Assembly (NCBI GenBank): GCA_028023455.1
Contig: JAQFVV010012416.1
Span: forward strand, 3,641,594 to 3,705,593
DNA from: Epiperipatus broadwayi
Lineage: Eukaryota > Onychophora > Udeonychophora > Euonychophora > Peripatidae
Reading direction: 5' to 3'
DNA length: 64,000 bases
Shown here piece by piece: positions 10,240-21,996 of this stretch. The notes below the pieces were generated by a model that had not been told where the DNA came from, searched no databases, and saw only the letters and a program-made list of their open reading frames with translations. Made by a program: the position numbers and the translations under genes. Every line of letters starts with the position of its first letter. Positions within the stretch are counted from its first letter, which is position 1.

Positions 10240-11845
10240 ATATTTACTTTATTTTTTAATGTAATAAGCAGCTTAGTTTTTACTTCACTTATGGTTCCTA
10301 ATCTATATGAAATGCACATCTGTGAAGCTTTATTAATAGTTATTACTGATGAATGTGTAATCATTGATAGATGACTCATCTTTATAAGAAATGATAGCTG
10401 TTACTTCTAATAGGTTCCCTAAAATCTAGAGTGTGTGTAGAAGAGTTTACTTGAAATATAATAGAAAGTAAAAATTTTGGAAAAAAACAAAAGGCAAGCT
10501 GATTACCTGAAATAAATAGTGATAATAAGCTTTAATAAACCTCAAAATGTGTTTAAAATTTTTCCGTGATGAGATCTTTATAACAAAAAATTGAAAAATT
10601 AATCTTTTTTTGCAGAGGTAGTTTTCTTTTGTAGGAGTATTTCAAAGGTAAGATTGGAAGTATTTGCACATTTCCCCATTGGATTTGCAATTTTTTTTCC
10701 AGTAAGGTCATATTCCCAGAATATTGTCTTTTTTTATAATTATTATTATTGCTTGGTAGAAGTAATAAAAGAAGTGGTGTTACCAGAAACATTGGTAGGG
10801 TCTAAATCAGTATTGCTAAAGTTGGTGTAAGATAGAGAGGTGCTATTTGTCAGCTAGTGGATATATATTGCTGCTTTAGAAAAGTTAGGATTTTTTTGGG
10901 TTTTATTTGAATTAGAGTAATATGAAAGAGTATAAGTGAGATTAAAAGAATCTAAAAGAATCATCATCACAGTGAAAAACCACTGATTCAACATTCGTAG
11001 ATGCGTGAATCTTTTTTATCAACTCTCACCAGTTTGTCTCCTTATGCAAGAAGTTGTGGATATCATCTATTCATATTCTACAGAGTCTTATTTTTTGTGA
11101 CTCATATAAATGCTAAAAATTAGGGTCATTAGAGTTATCTAATGGAGTTGTGAAGAGTGATTTATCCACACTAAAAAAAGCAGTAGCATTAATGTTTTAC
11201 ACCCTGAGCACCATAGCCCAGTAGTTGAATGATGATGTGAGGTTTAGTTTCTTGGACTGAAGCTCAATTAGTCATTTTTGATCCTCAAATGTCACATGAT
11301 CTTTCAAGCAATTATCCATTTAATTTCTTTCTAATGTTCTATCAAGTTCTGCTTAATCTCACAAACAATATTTTAAACTTTGTATAGCAAATTTTACTTA
11401 CTGGTGATATAGGAGATAATTATAAACATTTTATATATTACTAATAAGTGTAGAGGAAATAAATCATGCATGCAAGAGAACAGAAAAATAATTGGTGTGA
11501 CATTTCAAACTAAATATCAACATTAACATTAAAAGCTTTATTTTTTAATATTTGTAGCTAAATAGCAAACAACAACTTGTTAATTAAATTTTTTAGGTAT
11601 TTAAACACAATTAGATTTTTGTATACATTTTCTAATTAATCAATAACGGCATTTAGAATAAAGATAGTAGGTAATAGAATGTGCACTGTTATTTTTATAT
11701 ATGCATGCAGTCACTTTAATAATTTTGCTAGCCTGTGAAATAGAATAGTTTATCATCCCATTCCCTAAAGAACCCTTTTAATGATATCTTAAAAACGACC
11801 ATGTTAAGTTAGGCTTCATTCTATCTAAGCATAACTTTTAAATAA
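10240..11845. other. A+T-rich DNA, little recognisable
   Basis: No gene. Around 11195-11290 there is a tRNA-like stretch (ATAGCCCAGTAGTTGAATGA) that may be a further diverged SINE, but the B box is poor. Confidence 0.4.
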
Positions 11846-11849
11846 TTAT

Positions 11850-11956
11850 TTTTTTTTTTTTATGTGTCAAAGCATCGACTGGGAAGCGAATCCGCGAACA
11901 CGGGACAATTACTTGTAAGGCACCTGTGCTGACCACTCGGCCACCAACGCTTGACA
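11850..11956 (-). mobile_element. tRNA-derived SINE (family S1), copy a
   Basis: A poly-T run on the plus strand (the A tail) is followed by ATGTGTCAAAGCATCG, a B-box region (rc GCGGATTCGCTTCCC) and the tRNA-like D-arm (rc GGTGGCCGAGTGGTCAGC). The element reads as a tRNA(Ser/Leu)-like head of about 90 bases with only TGCTTTGACACAT and the A tail behind it. Confidence 0.85.
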
Positions 11957-12432
11957 ATTGTTATCTTTTATGAAGCAAGCTATACCTTATTGGAAAGTTA
12001 AGTTTTATAAAAAAAAAATTGTTTAATAATATTTTGAAATAATCTTTAATTTTTTAAACAAGATTGTCTGTTTCATAGTAAACAGTGATTTCAATTTAGC
12101 AGGAACCACTCGCCCTATTGGACAATATTTCTCCACCCACAAACATTATGGAATGGAATATTCTTTTTCAATGATCCATATTATTTTAATAATTTTTCTT
12201 ATTTTATGGTACAGAATTTTGTCTTCTATATAAGGCAAGTTTATACTAAGGATCATTATTAATATTTATATTTTATCCATCACTAATATTTTGCTTAGCA
12301 TCATGTTTTCATATAATAATTTATTTATCCATTGAGGACTATCACAATTTTAAAAAATTACTTTTAAAATAATATTTTTTTAGCTATAATAAACATCTCC
12401 ATACTTCCCCATTCTTTTTAAATACAGTACAT

Positions 12433-12733
12433 ATAAATAAAGATATAATAAAAGACAGATGACCCCCAAGATGCATTTCGTGCTGAACCAGCACTCATCA
12501 GTTTACCCAGGTCACAATCTCTCATATACATCTTCATTATATGCAAAGTATTTATCTAGAATAAATTATTACATTTTCATTTACATTGTCAAACTCCCTC
12601 CACTCGCAACTTTGACGTCATCCATTTCAGATAAATACACTAATGATTATTACTAATCATTTTCGAAACTAGAGATTATCTCTACCACAGATATAAACTT
12701 TAAACCTCAGTTAAAGATTAATATATCTGATTT
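12433..12733 (-). mobile_element. hammerhead-bearing repeat, family E, copy E1
   Basis: A repeat of about 300 bp is shared with 14030-14301 through its whole length, and partly with 17.1, 28.4 and 41.3 kb. It contains a good minus-strand hammerhead at one end. Markers are GTGCTGAACCAGCAC, ATTGTTACATTTTGATTTAC-like text, CACAACTTTGAC-like text and, toward 12.7 kb, AAACTAGAGATTATCT. There is no ORF and no evident target duplication. Size and layout recall retrozymes, short non-coding repeats cut by hammerheads. Confidence 0.7.
12461..12513 (-). ncRNA. hammerhead ribozyme in E1
   Basis: On the minus strand: CTGATGA (12501-12495), stem II GTGCTG-GTT-CAGCAC (six perfect pairs), GAAA (12479-12476), self-complementary stem III ATGCAT (12476-12471) ending in the triplet ATC with cleavage after C (plus G12470). 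Stem I starts TTGG against GTAAA (two good pairs, one mismatch, one wobble). After an internal loop it closes with GGTC:GACC. An internal loop in stem I is usual in natural type I hammerheads. Confidence 0.78.
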
Positions 12734-14029
12734 TTTTAATGTAAAATGAACGTAATTATTAATGAATTTAATCTTATACGTAAGTTATCCAAGTTAAAGA
12801 TGTTATTAATTATAATATTTATACACAACGCCTGAAGCAAATATCAAAAGTGGTTGTTCCTTACATCATAGTTCACTCAAAAATGCAAGATGCATCTTAT
12901 CTGCATTATAAACGGCACACTTTTTAATTTAAACTAAAATTCATTCAAGCTTCTAGCTAATTCACCACTTTCACAATTTCAATTAGCATTATTTGTTCTA
13001 AAAAATATCAGTTAACAAACGCTTTTTAAATGATCGATTTTTTTTAAAAAATCAGTACAATGAAATCATTATGTAAAATTTAACTAACAACATTCTCAAG
13101 TCTAATTTTAAGAGAAAAGAAATAATATTTTTATTACTTATTTTTCTATATACTTTAGGGCCAATTTTGTCACACAAACACCCAAACTTTTCAACCCACG
13201 CATATGCATGGGTTGCACAGTCGGCAGAACTGTATAAATGCAGAGATTTCATGGTAAAACATTAACCCAACACCCTATTCTCTATAACCTATAACTTATT
13301 TACTAGAAATAAATGTATTTACATTCTTTTTTGCATGAAATGATATTGAAACACATAAATTTTTAGTAATATACATTTATTTTAACAAAAAAGAAAAGGA
13401 AAAAATTGTTTTTTATAATCGCTTGGGTAGACTGAAGTTTCTTTATGTCCTATAAAATGCAAATAAAAGTGTAGCCATAATTTTCAGAAAAAGGTTCCAT
13501 ATTCTGATGACTTGCAAGTCATCACTTTTATAGGATTTTGCATTTTTCTCAGAATAACATAATACATTTACAAATTTCTCACAGATAGTTATACCAGTCA
13601 ATGACTAACTTTTTACAGTGGTAGGCTGCATTATCCTCAGTAGTGGGCAGTTCCAAAATTTTAACCATTTCATTGGATAAAAGTTATTAAAAATGCATCT
13701 GGCAGGAATTAAAGTTGGACAGGAAATCATGTGAACACTTTAGTTTTGCCAGAAGATTGATTAGTCACCAGTATTCTTTCATAAAATTATAGCATACTTT
13801 AAATTGTAAAATTAGCAGTGAAACCAATATTTTGAATAACAACTTTATCCTGATTGAATATTATTTAATATTCACTTAAAAAATTAATTCATTTCCTTTT
13901 TAGAAGATTATAAATGTACTTACTTCAGTCTTTATTTACACATTGTTTGCCCAGCAACTTTCATCAATACCAGGCTAATATATAAGTACCCAATTGCGTG
14001 AATTGTAAAAAAAAGTAAAGAACAAAGGA
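12734..14029. other. A+T-rich DNA with a weak possible exon
   Basis: Mostly featureless. On the minus strand at about 13165-13239 a less A/T-rich frame (ADCATHAYAWVEKFGC..., 24 codons) follows an acceptor-like TTTATACAG and ends at a donor-like AAAGTATAT. It is unrecognised and weak. At 13505-13524 there is a perfect 20-bp palindrome centred on CTTGCAAG. Confidence 0.35.
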
Positions 14030-14301
14030 TTTTTTTTTTAAATCAGACATATTTTGCGTTGAACCAGAACTCATCAGTTGGCCAAGATCACAACCCACCG
14101 TATATATCCTTATCATACTTCAGTGCTTATCAATAGTAAATTGTTACATTTTGATTTACAAATGTCAAACTTGCTTCACCACAACTTTGACACTAGCAAC
14201 TCTAGATAATTATGGCAATGATTATCAGTAATCATGTATTAAACTAGAGATTATCTTTAGCCCAGATATAAATTTTTAACTACAGTTCAAAATTAATATC
14301 T
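14030..14301 (-). mobile_element. hammerhead-bearing repeat, family E, copy E2
   Basis: It matches E1 over its whole length. The minus strand keeps CTGATGA (14077-14071) and a stem II-like TTCTGGTTCAACG. The first base of GAAA is changed and stem II is mismatched, so this ribozyme should be inactive. Confidence 0.65.
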
Positions 14302-14523
14302 ATTTTTAATTAAGCACACATACATTGAATAATTCAACTTTATTTTTTAACATGTAATATTTTGTATAGATATACTTAATAATCTTCACTCCACCACACA
14401 TTTTCAAAATAATGATATTAGTAATAGAGAAATGACCCAACATTTATATGGACAGTTTTTATTCTTTAAATATATATATATTAGCTGATCATAAAGTTAG
14501 CTATCTATCTTTTGGTAATATCT

Positions 14524-14630
14524 TTTTTTTTTTTCATGTGTCATAGCATCGGTCAGGAAGTGAACCTGCAAACCCAGGACAACTGCTTGTAAGTCAGCTG
14601 TGCTGTCCATTCAACCACCAATGATTGACT
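14524..14630 (-). mobile_element. SINE S1, copy b
   Basis: Flanked by the direct repeat GGTAATATCTTTT (14514-14526 and 14631-14643); the right end of the left repeat merges with the tail. Head, B box and poly-T run as in the other copies, with several mutations (rc GGTGGTTGAATGGACAGC). Confidence 0.85.
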
Positions 14631-14810
14631 GGTAATATCTTTTTCATTCAGCTAAAAGTTAAGTGAAATGTGTAAAACCATGTGAATTTCTAGGGAGAAA
14701 AAATGATGAGAGGGAAATGAGTAGTGTTAATTTAAATATTGTACAAATTAGAAAATGGCACCAGACAGAGGAGAATATTACCAGTTGAAGCACCGTTTTA
14801 TATTCTTATC

Positions 14811-14892
14811 TGTGTACTATTACTAACAGTTTGAACTTTTCGAAATAGAATTAAAAATTAATACTAGATGATGGAAATAGTTCAACAATAAG
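14811..14892 (+). repeat. family D repeat, solo 3' part
   Basis: ATTACTAACAGTTTGAAC ... TACTAGATGATGGAAATAGT matches the outer arm of the tRNA-SINE dimer at 58771-59336 in plus orientation. Confidence 0.55.
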
Positions 14893-15526
14893 AATTACAC
14901 CAGAACTTAGTTGATATAATTCAAAATTCATTTAGTATAAGTTTTCATTAGCAAATTTCCTCAAAAACTTACAAATGGTTTGCTGATTTATTCTGCTTAA
15001 CTATTTCCTCATTGGTTGACCTCACTCACACATCACTTTTAATAATTGTGGCATTTAAAGTTTATGATTAATAATTAGAATGTAACAACATCAGAAATCG
15101 ATTTCAAAATTGATAATGAAGTCATGAAAAATTTTGGCATGTTCTGCTTTTTTAGAAGATTCATCAACTATAAGGAATGCAATAGTCAAGAAATTAGTCA
15201 ATAACTAATGCTAATCAGAATGGCAATGAAAGTGTATTTAAAGTTAGTAGCAATGCAACAAATAATCATAATAGAGATATGAGCTTTTATCATCACAATA
15301 ATAAATTTGCCTTTGAGTGGCTTGAAACCTAAGATCATTCTGAAAAAATTCTACTCACATGATTTCCAGAATCGATGCTGTTTTAAGACATTTAAAAACA
15401 ATAATACTCAGTGCATAATTTTTTTAAAAAAATAATTAGAATATATATGCAAATTTTATTCACTATTTATATTAAAACAACATAATCATTGCAGATTATT
15501 ACAAAAAATATGTTTGTTTCATAAAG
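14893..15526. other. A+T-rich non-coding DNA
   Basis: No gene or repeat recognised. Confidence 0.45.
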
Positions 15527-16259
15527 CAGCAGTGCCCAACCTGTAGGCCATGACTTTTCAAAAGGTCACAGAAAAATTCATGTTGGATAATAAATTGTCA
15601 AGCATTAGTGGTCGAGTGGTCAGCACAGCTGCCTTGCAGGTGGTTGTTTGAGGTTTGCGAGTTTGCTTCCCGGATGATGCTTTGACACATGAAAAAAAAA
15701 CCAAACTGTTCAACATGTGTCTTATTACTTTTGTATTTAAACACTCCTTCTTTTTTACTAATTCATTTAAAAAAAAAACCCTTATAAAATGGTGATTTGC
15801 TCATATTACTCTCATTTCTCTTGTTCACTCTCAGAGTTTTGTTCTTCATGCTAGCATTCTCTTAATGCTGATATATGGTACTACATTCTGGAATATACAC
15901 ATTATTTAAAACAGGCTAAAAAAGTTATAATTGTTACAAATCACCAAATCTACTAAGAACCAAGCATTATTATACATTTATCATAATTATGTTTTGTTAT
16001 AAGGTTTATAATTAAATATTTTTAAAAACTGTTTCTCATTTTTATATATATGATAGAAATTAACATTTTTAATGGTTATATAAATAAGTAATAAAAACCA
16101 AACGTTTAGAAAATGATATAATAGCAAGAAAGAAGATAGATGATAGTCAGAAAAAATGAGAGTAATGCTTATAATAACATGGTAACAACATATAAAGGTT
16201 CGCGTAAAATTTCATTCTGAATATGGCGGTTGCAAGTGGAAAAAGACTGCGCACCACTG
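15527..16259. mobile_element. hAT-like non-autonomous element with nested SINE
   Basis: The left end CAGCAGTGCCCAACC and the right end (rc CAGTGGTGCGCAGTC) are hAT-type termini, CAGNGGTNCNCA. The flanking octamers TCATAAAG and GTATAAAG match at 6 of 8, in line with a decayed 8-bp hAT target duplication. A SINE (15597-15700) sits inside. I see no transposase remnant. Confidence 0.6.
15597..15700 (+). mobile_element. SINE S1, copy c, inside a hAT-like element
   Basis: GTGGTCGAGTGGTCAGCAC begins the tRNA-like head; GGTTTGCGAGTTTGCTTCCC is the B-box region; TGCTTTGACACATG plus A-run is the tail. No clear target duplication. Confidence 0.85.
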
Positions 16260-17060
16260 GTATAAAGAATGGAATAAACTTCAATAGTCAATACTTTGGG
16301 AAATTCAGAGAGAAAACAATATTTATAAATTCATTAGGTTAAAATGAATAAATAATATAATTGCCAATGATTTTTTTTTAGAAAAATGTCAACATTATTA
16401 ATGGATTAATAAATAGAACTTAGAAATAGAAAACACTTCTTAAAATAATAAGAATACATCTGAAAACGATATATACAACTGTCTAATGGATTTTATTTAG
16501 ATAAATGTAATAATGGGTATTTCATAAATGATTTATTTATGTTTTTTAGATTTACGAATGTCTGGATTTTTTTTTTTGATTTAAAAAAATAAATTGATTT
16601 AATAATTAGAAATTTAAAAATTAACCCCCTTTTTTAAAATAATGAAAGAGTCTTGTAACTGAGATATACAACTGTCAAATGCATTTTTATATTAAAACAA
16701 GAGTAAACATCTTAGCTATTCATGAATGATTGCTTTCTACTTTTTTAAAAAAATATATAAAAATTCTTTATGAATTAGTAAATACTATTTAAAAATGCAA
16801 ACACTTTTTAATTGAATGACATTGTTTTTTTTTTTTAGAAAGATATATGTCATTTAATAAATAGATTTTAAAAAAATGTTTTTAAATTTTTTTTTTTTTT
16901 GCATGTTTTTAAATACGATGAAATCAATTATCACACTATATTATTTCACATAGTATTCTTAAATATGATTTTTTCCCTACAGTACAGGATGTTTCATATC
17001 TGCACTTATATATAATATATAGGGGGTTTGACCTCACTTTCACACGACCCTCAACCATCC
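16260..17060. other. A+T-rich DNA with T/A homopolymers
   Basis: No gene. There are many poly-T/poly-A runs, for example near 16560, 16830 and 16890. Confidence 0.5.
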
Positions 17061-17079
17061 ATGCTATCTCACACCGCTG

Positions 17080-17340
17080 TACACTTGATGACATATAAGT
17101 CGAAAAGATAAATAATCACCAATATAAGTATTTCGTGCTACACCAGCACTCGTCAGTTGGTCCAGATTATCATCTCCACACATATATACAATCAAAGCTC
17201 AGCTTACTTTAAGATAGCCAATCTTCATATTTTAATGGACAGGCTTCAAACCACTCCACCCCACAACTTTTCAACCATACATTTCATTGAAAATCTGAAG
17301 ATAGAATGCTCAAAGCCCACCCAAATTATTCTTAAGTAAA
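17080..17340 (-). mobile_element. hammerhead-bearing repeat, family E, copy E3
   Basis: The ribozyme and the following CAGTTGG...CAGATTATCATCTC and ACTCCACCCCACAAC text match family E; the part beyond about 17280 diverges. Boundaries are approximate. The short open frames across it on both strands are not genes. Confidence 0.6.
17112..17170 (-). ncRNA. hammerhead ribozyme in E3, the best preserved of family E
   Basis: On the minus strand: stem I 3' side ATAATC-TGG-ACCAA, core CTGACGA (17156-17150), stem II GTGCT-GGTGT-AGCAC, GAAA (17134-17131), stem III AT-ACTT-AT, cleavage triplet ATA (A at 17123), stem I 5' side TTGGT-GATTAT. Stem I therefore has five plus six perfect pairs around a three-base bulge. 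The outer helix GATTAT:ATAATC replaces GGTC:GACC of copy E1, so pairing is kept while sequence differs. H17 = A fits the NUH rule but usually cuts slower than C. Confidence 0.8.
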
Positions 17341-17427
17341 ATGATTTTTCCCCCAGGACATCTACTGATATTTCTAGGGAAAATGACAGTTGAATAAAAA
17401 AAAAACCCATAAACATTATTACAGCAT

Positions 17428-17775
17428 AAAGTCATCATCATCAATTCATCTACTTCCCATTCCTTTCTCTCCCTTTCCCAGCTCTTCAATTCCATGTAAC
17501 TTTTCCAATTTCTTATATCCAACAATGCCAATTTTATTCTTTCTTCTTGCTTTCACTCACCATTCCTTCCACAATATTTTCCATTAAACTATACTTTCTT
17601 CTTAATATATGTCCAACCCAGTTTTTATTCTAATTTCCTTAATCTAACTTTTTTATTAACTCTTTTCAAAACTTCTCCATCTGTTATTTTATTCATCCAA
17701 TTGATATTTTCCATTCTTCTCCATGTCCACATCTCAAAGGCTTCCAATCTGTTTCTAATTTTATTACTCATTGTA
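17428..17775 (-). mobile_element. RTE-like LINE 3' fragment of a second lineage
   Basis: The minus strand translates, with two internal stops, as MWTWRRMENINWMN..., ...VLKRVNKK..., ...LGWTYI..., ...KSYMELKSWERERKEW and ends in a (TGATGA)n tail at 17428. This is the C-terminal region after the reverse transcriptase of RTE-type LINEs, normally W-RR-E-I-W-D--T-EEVL-R. It differs in sequence from the elements at 22.9 and 60.8 kb, so a second RTE lineage was active here. 5'-truncated, dead. Confidence 0.75.
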
Positions 17776-18010
17776 ATAATATGTCATAATGTTATTCATT
17801 GTAATAATGTCACAATATGCTACAAATTTAGTCATGTAGTAAAAAGATAATAAGTAATCAGTAAATCTATTTAAAATGAAATTAAGACCAAACACACATT
17901 AAAAAACAAATCCTTCATTTTCAGAAGAGAGATTTTTTTTTCTCTATAGCTCATTGTAAGAAAACAATTAACACTACAGTAAATCATAATATTGGCATAT
18001 TTTGGTTACT

Positions 18011-18112
18011 GTCAAATGTTGGTGGTCAAGTGGTTAGCACAGCTGCCTTAGAAGCAGTTGTCCTGGGTTTGTGAGTTTGCTTCCGGCCGATGCTTTGACA
18101 CATGAAAAAAAA
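18011..18112 (+). mobile_element. SINE S1, copy d
   Basis: GGTGGTCAAGTGGTTAGCAC, GTTTGTGAGTTTGCTTCC, TGCTTTGACACATG and an A run. No clear target duplication. Confidence 0.85.
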
Positions 18113-18809
18113 TTAGGTAAACAGATTCTTTTTAGATTTCATTTCCAACATACAATCAAACCACAAGTTTATCACTACACTTAAAAAACAAGCTTTCAGA
18201 CTACTAATTACTTCTTCATACAAAACTTATTAAATGACCTGATGCATTTTATTTGATGTACAGTACTTCAATCAGCTACTTGTTTATAAAAAATTCTACC
18301 AACTTTACTTAATCTGTTACTCTGCTTCATGGATCTCTTGTGGATCAGGGTGGTGAAATCATAGCATATGAGTTATATATGCTATGAGTTATATATATAA
18401 TGTACAATTCACAGAAATAAGTTTTCACTTCATAATTAATGCAAAAAATACAAAATAATGTTTTTCAAGCTTTATAAGTATTAAGAAGTAAGGATAAAAT
18501 GGATGCTTATGGTATTCATAGGGAGTAAATTTACTTAAATCGTAATTTTAATGAAGATACGGGTCAGGATTAAAGAAATTTCAGATACGCAATGATTATA
18601 GAAGAATAAGCATCTACGCAAGGCTTGTTTTTTTTTTTTTAGTACTTACATAAAATGCTTTAATTAAAATAAATGTGTGGATGTAAAAACATGAATGCAA
18701 TACTTATTTATATGTTAGACCTTTGAGTTTATTGTCGATCTCTAATGAGAAAAAAGCTTATGAACATTCACATAACAATTTGCATATTGGTAGACTGACT
18801 AGTTTTTTT
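18113..18809. other. A+T-rich non-coding DNA
   Basis: No gene or repeat recognised. Confidence 0.45.
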
Positions 18810-18919
18810 GTCTTGCATTGGTGGTCGAGAGGTCAGCGCGACTGCCTTGCACTTGCAGGCAGTTGCCCGGGTTGCGGGTTCGCGTCCCGGCCGATGCTAT
18901 GACACTTTAAAAAAAAAAA
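18810..18919 (+). mobile_element. SINE S1, copy e, GC-rich subfamily
   Basis: TTGCATTGGTGGTCGAGAGG starts the head. The variable-arm region has an extra ACTTGCAGGC block, and the end reads GGTTCGCGTCCCGGCCGATG followed by CTATGACACTT rather than CTTTGACACATG. Copies h and j share these differences, defining a subfamily. It is the best preserved copy and probably young. Confidence 0.88.
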
Positions 18920-19274
18920 GATTGTAAATTTTTTCAAACCACATTACTCTTACTTCAAATATATATATTTTTGTTATAAATACAATTGTTTTTTTAACAA
19001 AAAATAAAAAGACTTATTTTAAAGGTTAGACGTTTCAGTTTTAACTGCTGGACTTCTGCCAGTCATAACATTTTTTCTTTGTGATCCAGACTTAGCTAAG
19101 CCTTTCAAAACATTTAATTTATACTTTTAAATTCTAAAAAAAAAAAATAGTAAAAGGTAAAACAGCCCTTAAATAGCTCATTGCAAGACAATGACCTCCC
19201 ATAAAGAAACGATAAAAGCAAAAGCATTAATAATGTCTTGACAAATACCAATTATGAGGAGTTGATTAATTTTT

Positions 19275-19384
19275 TTTTTTTCCATGTGTCATAGCATCGG
19301 CCGGGACGCGAACCCACAACCGTCTGCAACCAACTACTTGCTTGCATGGCGACTGCGATACCTCTCGGCTAACAATGCAAGACC
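19275..19384 (-). mobile_element. SINE S1, copy f
   Basis: Perfect 16-bp target duplication GAGTTGATTAATTTTT (19259-19274 and 19385-19400). The poly-T run next to the left repeat marks the 3' end. The sequence is a hybrid form with GTTGCAGACGGTTG in the variable arm. Confidence 0.92.
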
Positions 19385-19933
19385 GAGTTGATTAATTTTT
19401 AACCCTTAATTTATCCTGTAACTCAAAATAGATATATATTGTACATTTAATGACCGTGCTTGAATAATTATTTTGGCTACATGAAATAAAATTTCTGATC
19501 TTAATTGGAATCTGAAAAAAAATGTACATTTACACAATCTGGATTTGAACTCTGAATTACAGAACAGCTGCTGGAAATAAATATCAATTAAAAAAAATAC
19601 CCGCAGAACAATAATTTCCAAAAGTGATTAATTTCTGCTTTTTTTAAAATATTTATTAATTAATATTTTGACTTCCATAAATATAGTGTGTACATTTGAA
19701 TACAACATGCATTTTCTCAGAGCAAACATCTTTCACTGATCATGGACACAAAATATTAACAAAAATAGTTTTTCTGTTAATTGACTGTCTCATCATCATA
19801 GTACTTTGCAGCTGAGAGATATTATTACAAACTCTAAAAATTAGACTGGATATTTTGAATGCCTGAAACTATCCTCAAAAAATGAAGAGACTAAAGATGC
19901 AATTCTTATAAATTAACTAAAAGCAAACTATTT

Positions 19934-20034
19934 TTTTCTTGTCATGTGTCATAGCATCAGCCGGGAAGCGAAACCGCTAACCCGGGACAACTGCTTGTAA
20001 AACAGCTGTCGCTGACCTCTCGATCACCAATGCT
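19934..20034 (-). mobile_element. SINE S1, copy g
   Basis: Perfect 20-bp target duplication TAACTAAAAGCAAACTATTT at 19914-19933 and 20035-20054. It shows cleanly where this SINE starts and ends. Confidence 0.93.
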
Positions 20035-20054
20035 TAACTAAAAGCAAACTATTT

Positions 20055-21678
20055 AACATTGACAGACTGTAGATACTTAAGCAGTTTGCAACATTAAGGT
20101 TGTTAGATATAAAGAACTGTATCAAATGAGCTTTATAAATAACATTGTAATTTTATTAGTTTCATTTTTTTTTTTTTGTTACTATTATTTTTTTTTAATT
20201 ATTTCTTGTAAATGATGACAGCATTATAAATAACCTGTTATTTTTTGGGAATAAAATATGCTAGTTCATTGACAAAAAATTGTTTAGTAATATAAAGCCA
20301 GATAACTTTTAAATAATTAATGGCATATTCTGAATATAGAGAATGAGTCTATCTCTCTTTCTGACCACAAATGTTTGATTTCGGTTAAGGTGAATCATAG
20401 ATTTTTTTTTTTTTCCGATTCTATTTAGCTTAGGGTCTTTTTCTTTTTTGCCAGGCTTTAGACACACAGCTAACTTTACAACATTAGTTAGTAAGTAGAT
20501 CCTTACTTATCTTTGGAGTGTAAAACAAAATGGAAAATGCTTAAATTCTGACTACCTAAACATAGTGAATAACAATGTCTTCCCTTCACCATTTCTCTCT
20601 GAGGGACTAACAAAAAAATTTTAGTTATGAGTGAGCTACTTAAAGGCTTTTTTATTTATAATTTATTTACTAAATAAATAAAGATGTGTGCACTTTATGT
20701 ATGAATGTTCACTTGTAAGAGATGATCTGTTTCTTCACAGATAAACATGATCTTCGAAATGAAGTCATGGAACCATGAAGAATAGATCTTTTAATGCAGC
20801 AGTATGACTCTAATTCTGTTGGTGAAAGAATTATAGTAGTAAAAAGTAAAAAAAAATATGTTTAATAAATATCTCACTGTATTATTCAAGATAACATACT
20901 CTGAAGCTAAATCAACTAGCTTGCATTGGTATATAAATCTAACATCCAAGTCAGATTCGGCTGTTTAACTTTGATTTTTTTATATAGCCATAATAAAAAC
21001 TATTTTTTTTAAATTTTCATTCATCGTCTTTCATCTGGAATAGAATGACCATGCAAATGGCTGATGACAATAAGGAAGAGGAGAAGAAGAATTGATAAAA
21101 TTTGGCAAAACCATGTAAAGATTTTTTTTTTAAGTTTATCACTGAAATATTGTTGAGTAAATTATATTGGAAAATCTCTTGTTAAATATTATTCTTCTTC
21201 AAACAAATAAACAAAGATATCTATAAAAAAGGCCAATGATTTTGTAATCCTTTTTTAATAAACTAGCTTTGTCATTTGGCCCAGATCATATGTTAAAAAA
21301 AGAGAAAAATGCTATGAATGAGCAGAGTTTATAATATGATCTTTAATTATATTTAAAATCTATATCAGGGCTAATAAAAATATAACTACCTATAACTTTG
21401 ATATATTTCTCCATCTTGCTGATGAATTAATTTCACTCTGAATTACTAAGCTGTCTAAACAAAAGTATACTTATAAACATCATAGCTTCAAGAATAGGTG
21501 GATTCATTCTAATCTTGATGCTTTGCTCAACATTGAGTGCTTTGAATTTATAGCCTGAAGGAAGGGTGATTTATTCTCTTTGTTTATGTATATACTGAGC
21601 TATGTTTAATTTAAAGTTTATCTAACAAATAATAAATCATTATTAAGATTGGAGAAAAAGTGGACTGAAATTTGAAAC
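20055..21678. other. A+T-rich non-coding DNA
   Basis: No coding homology or repeat family recognised; several T runs. Confidence 0.45.
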
Positions 21679-21838
21679 AATAATCTGTAATCAAAATAAG
21701 AGACATAGATCACATGACCCTATCTCTTGAGCTTGTAAGTTATAAACAGTGAGGATTTCCAATTCCTCTACAAGCTTTATGATAAATGCTTAGCCAGAGC
21801 CAGCACTTAAAATATCTCTGTCAGGAACCCCTCCCCAA

Positions 21839-21885
21839 ACCCCTGACCATGGTTTCATGCTTTGGCACTCCTCAGAGATAGGTGC
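21839..21885 (-). ncRNA. hammerhead ribozyme, left arm of B2
   Basis: Minus strand: CTGAGGA, stem II GTGC-CAAA-GCAT, GAAA, stem III ACCATGGT, GTC, stem I 5' side AGGGGT. The stem I 3' side is ACCTATCT instead of ACCTCT, so stem I is weaker and activity is less likely than in the right arm. Confidence 0.6.
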
Positions 21886-21996
21886 TTGGCTTTGGGTTGG
21901 TATTTTTAGATCTAGTGTATGAACCTACTCTGACATTAAATAGGTGCTTGGCTTTGGATTGGTATTTTTAGATCTAGTGTCTGAACCTACCCTGAC

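Noticed and set aside
13500-13530. hammerhead at CTGATGA (13504)
   Set aside because: There is no GAAA and no stem III/cleavage triplet; it is part of a 20-bp palindrome.
14868-14890. ribozyme relic in family D (GATGATGGAAATAGTCC)
   Set aside because: The motif is conserved in several D copies and looks like GATGA plus GAAA plus GTC, but there is no room for stem II and the leading CT is not constant.
17085-17110. second hammerhead (CTTGATGACATATAAGTCGAAAA)
   Set aside because: An extra base sits in the CTGATGA box and no stem III with NUH follows; chance likely.
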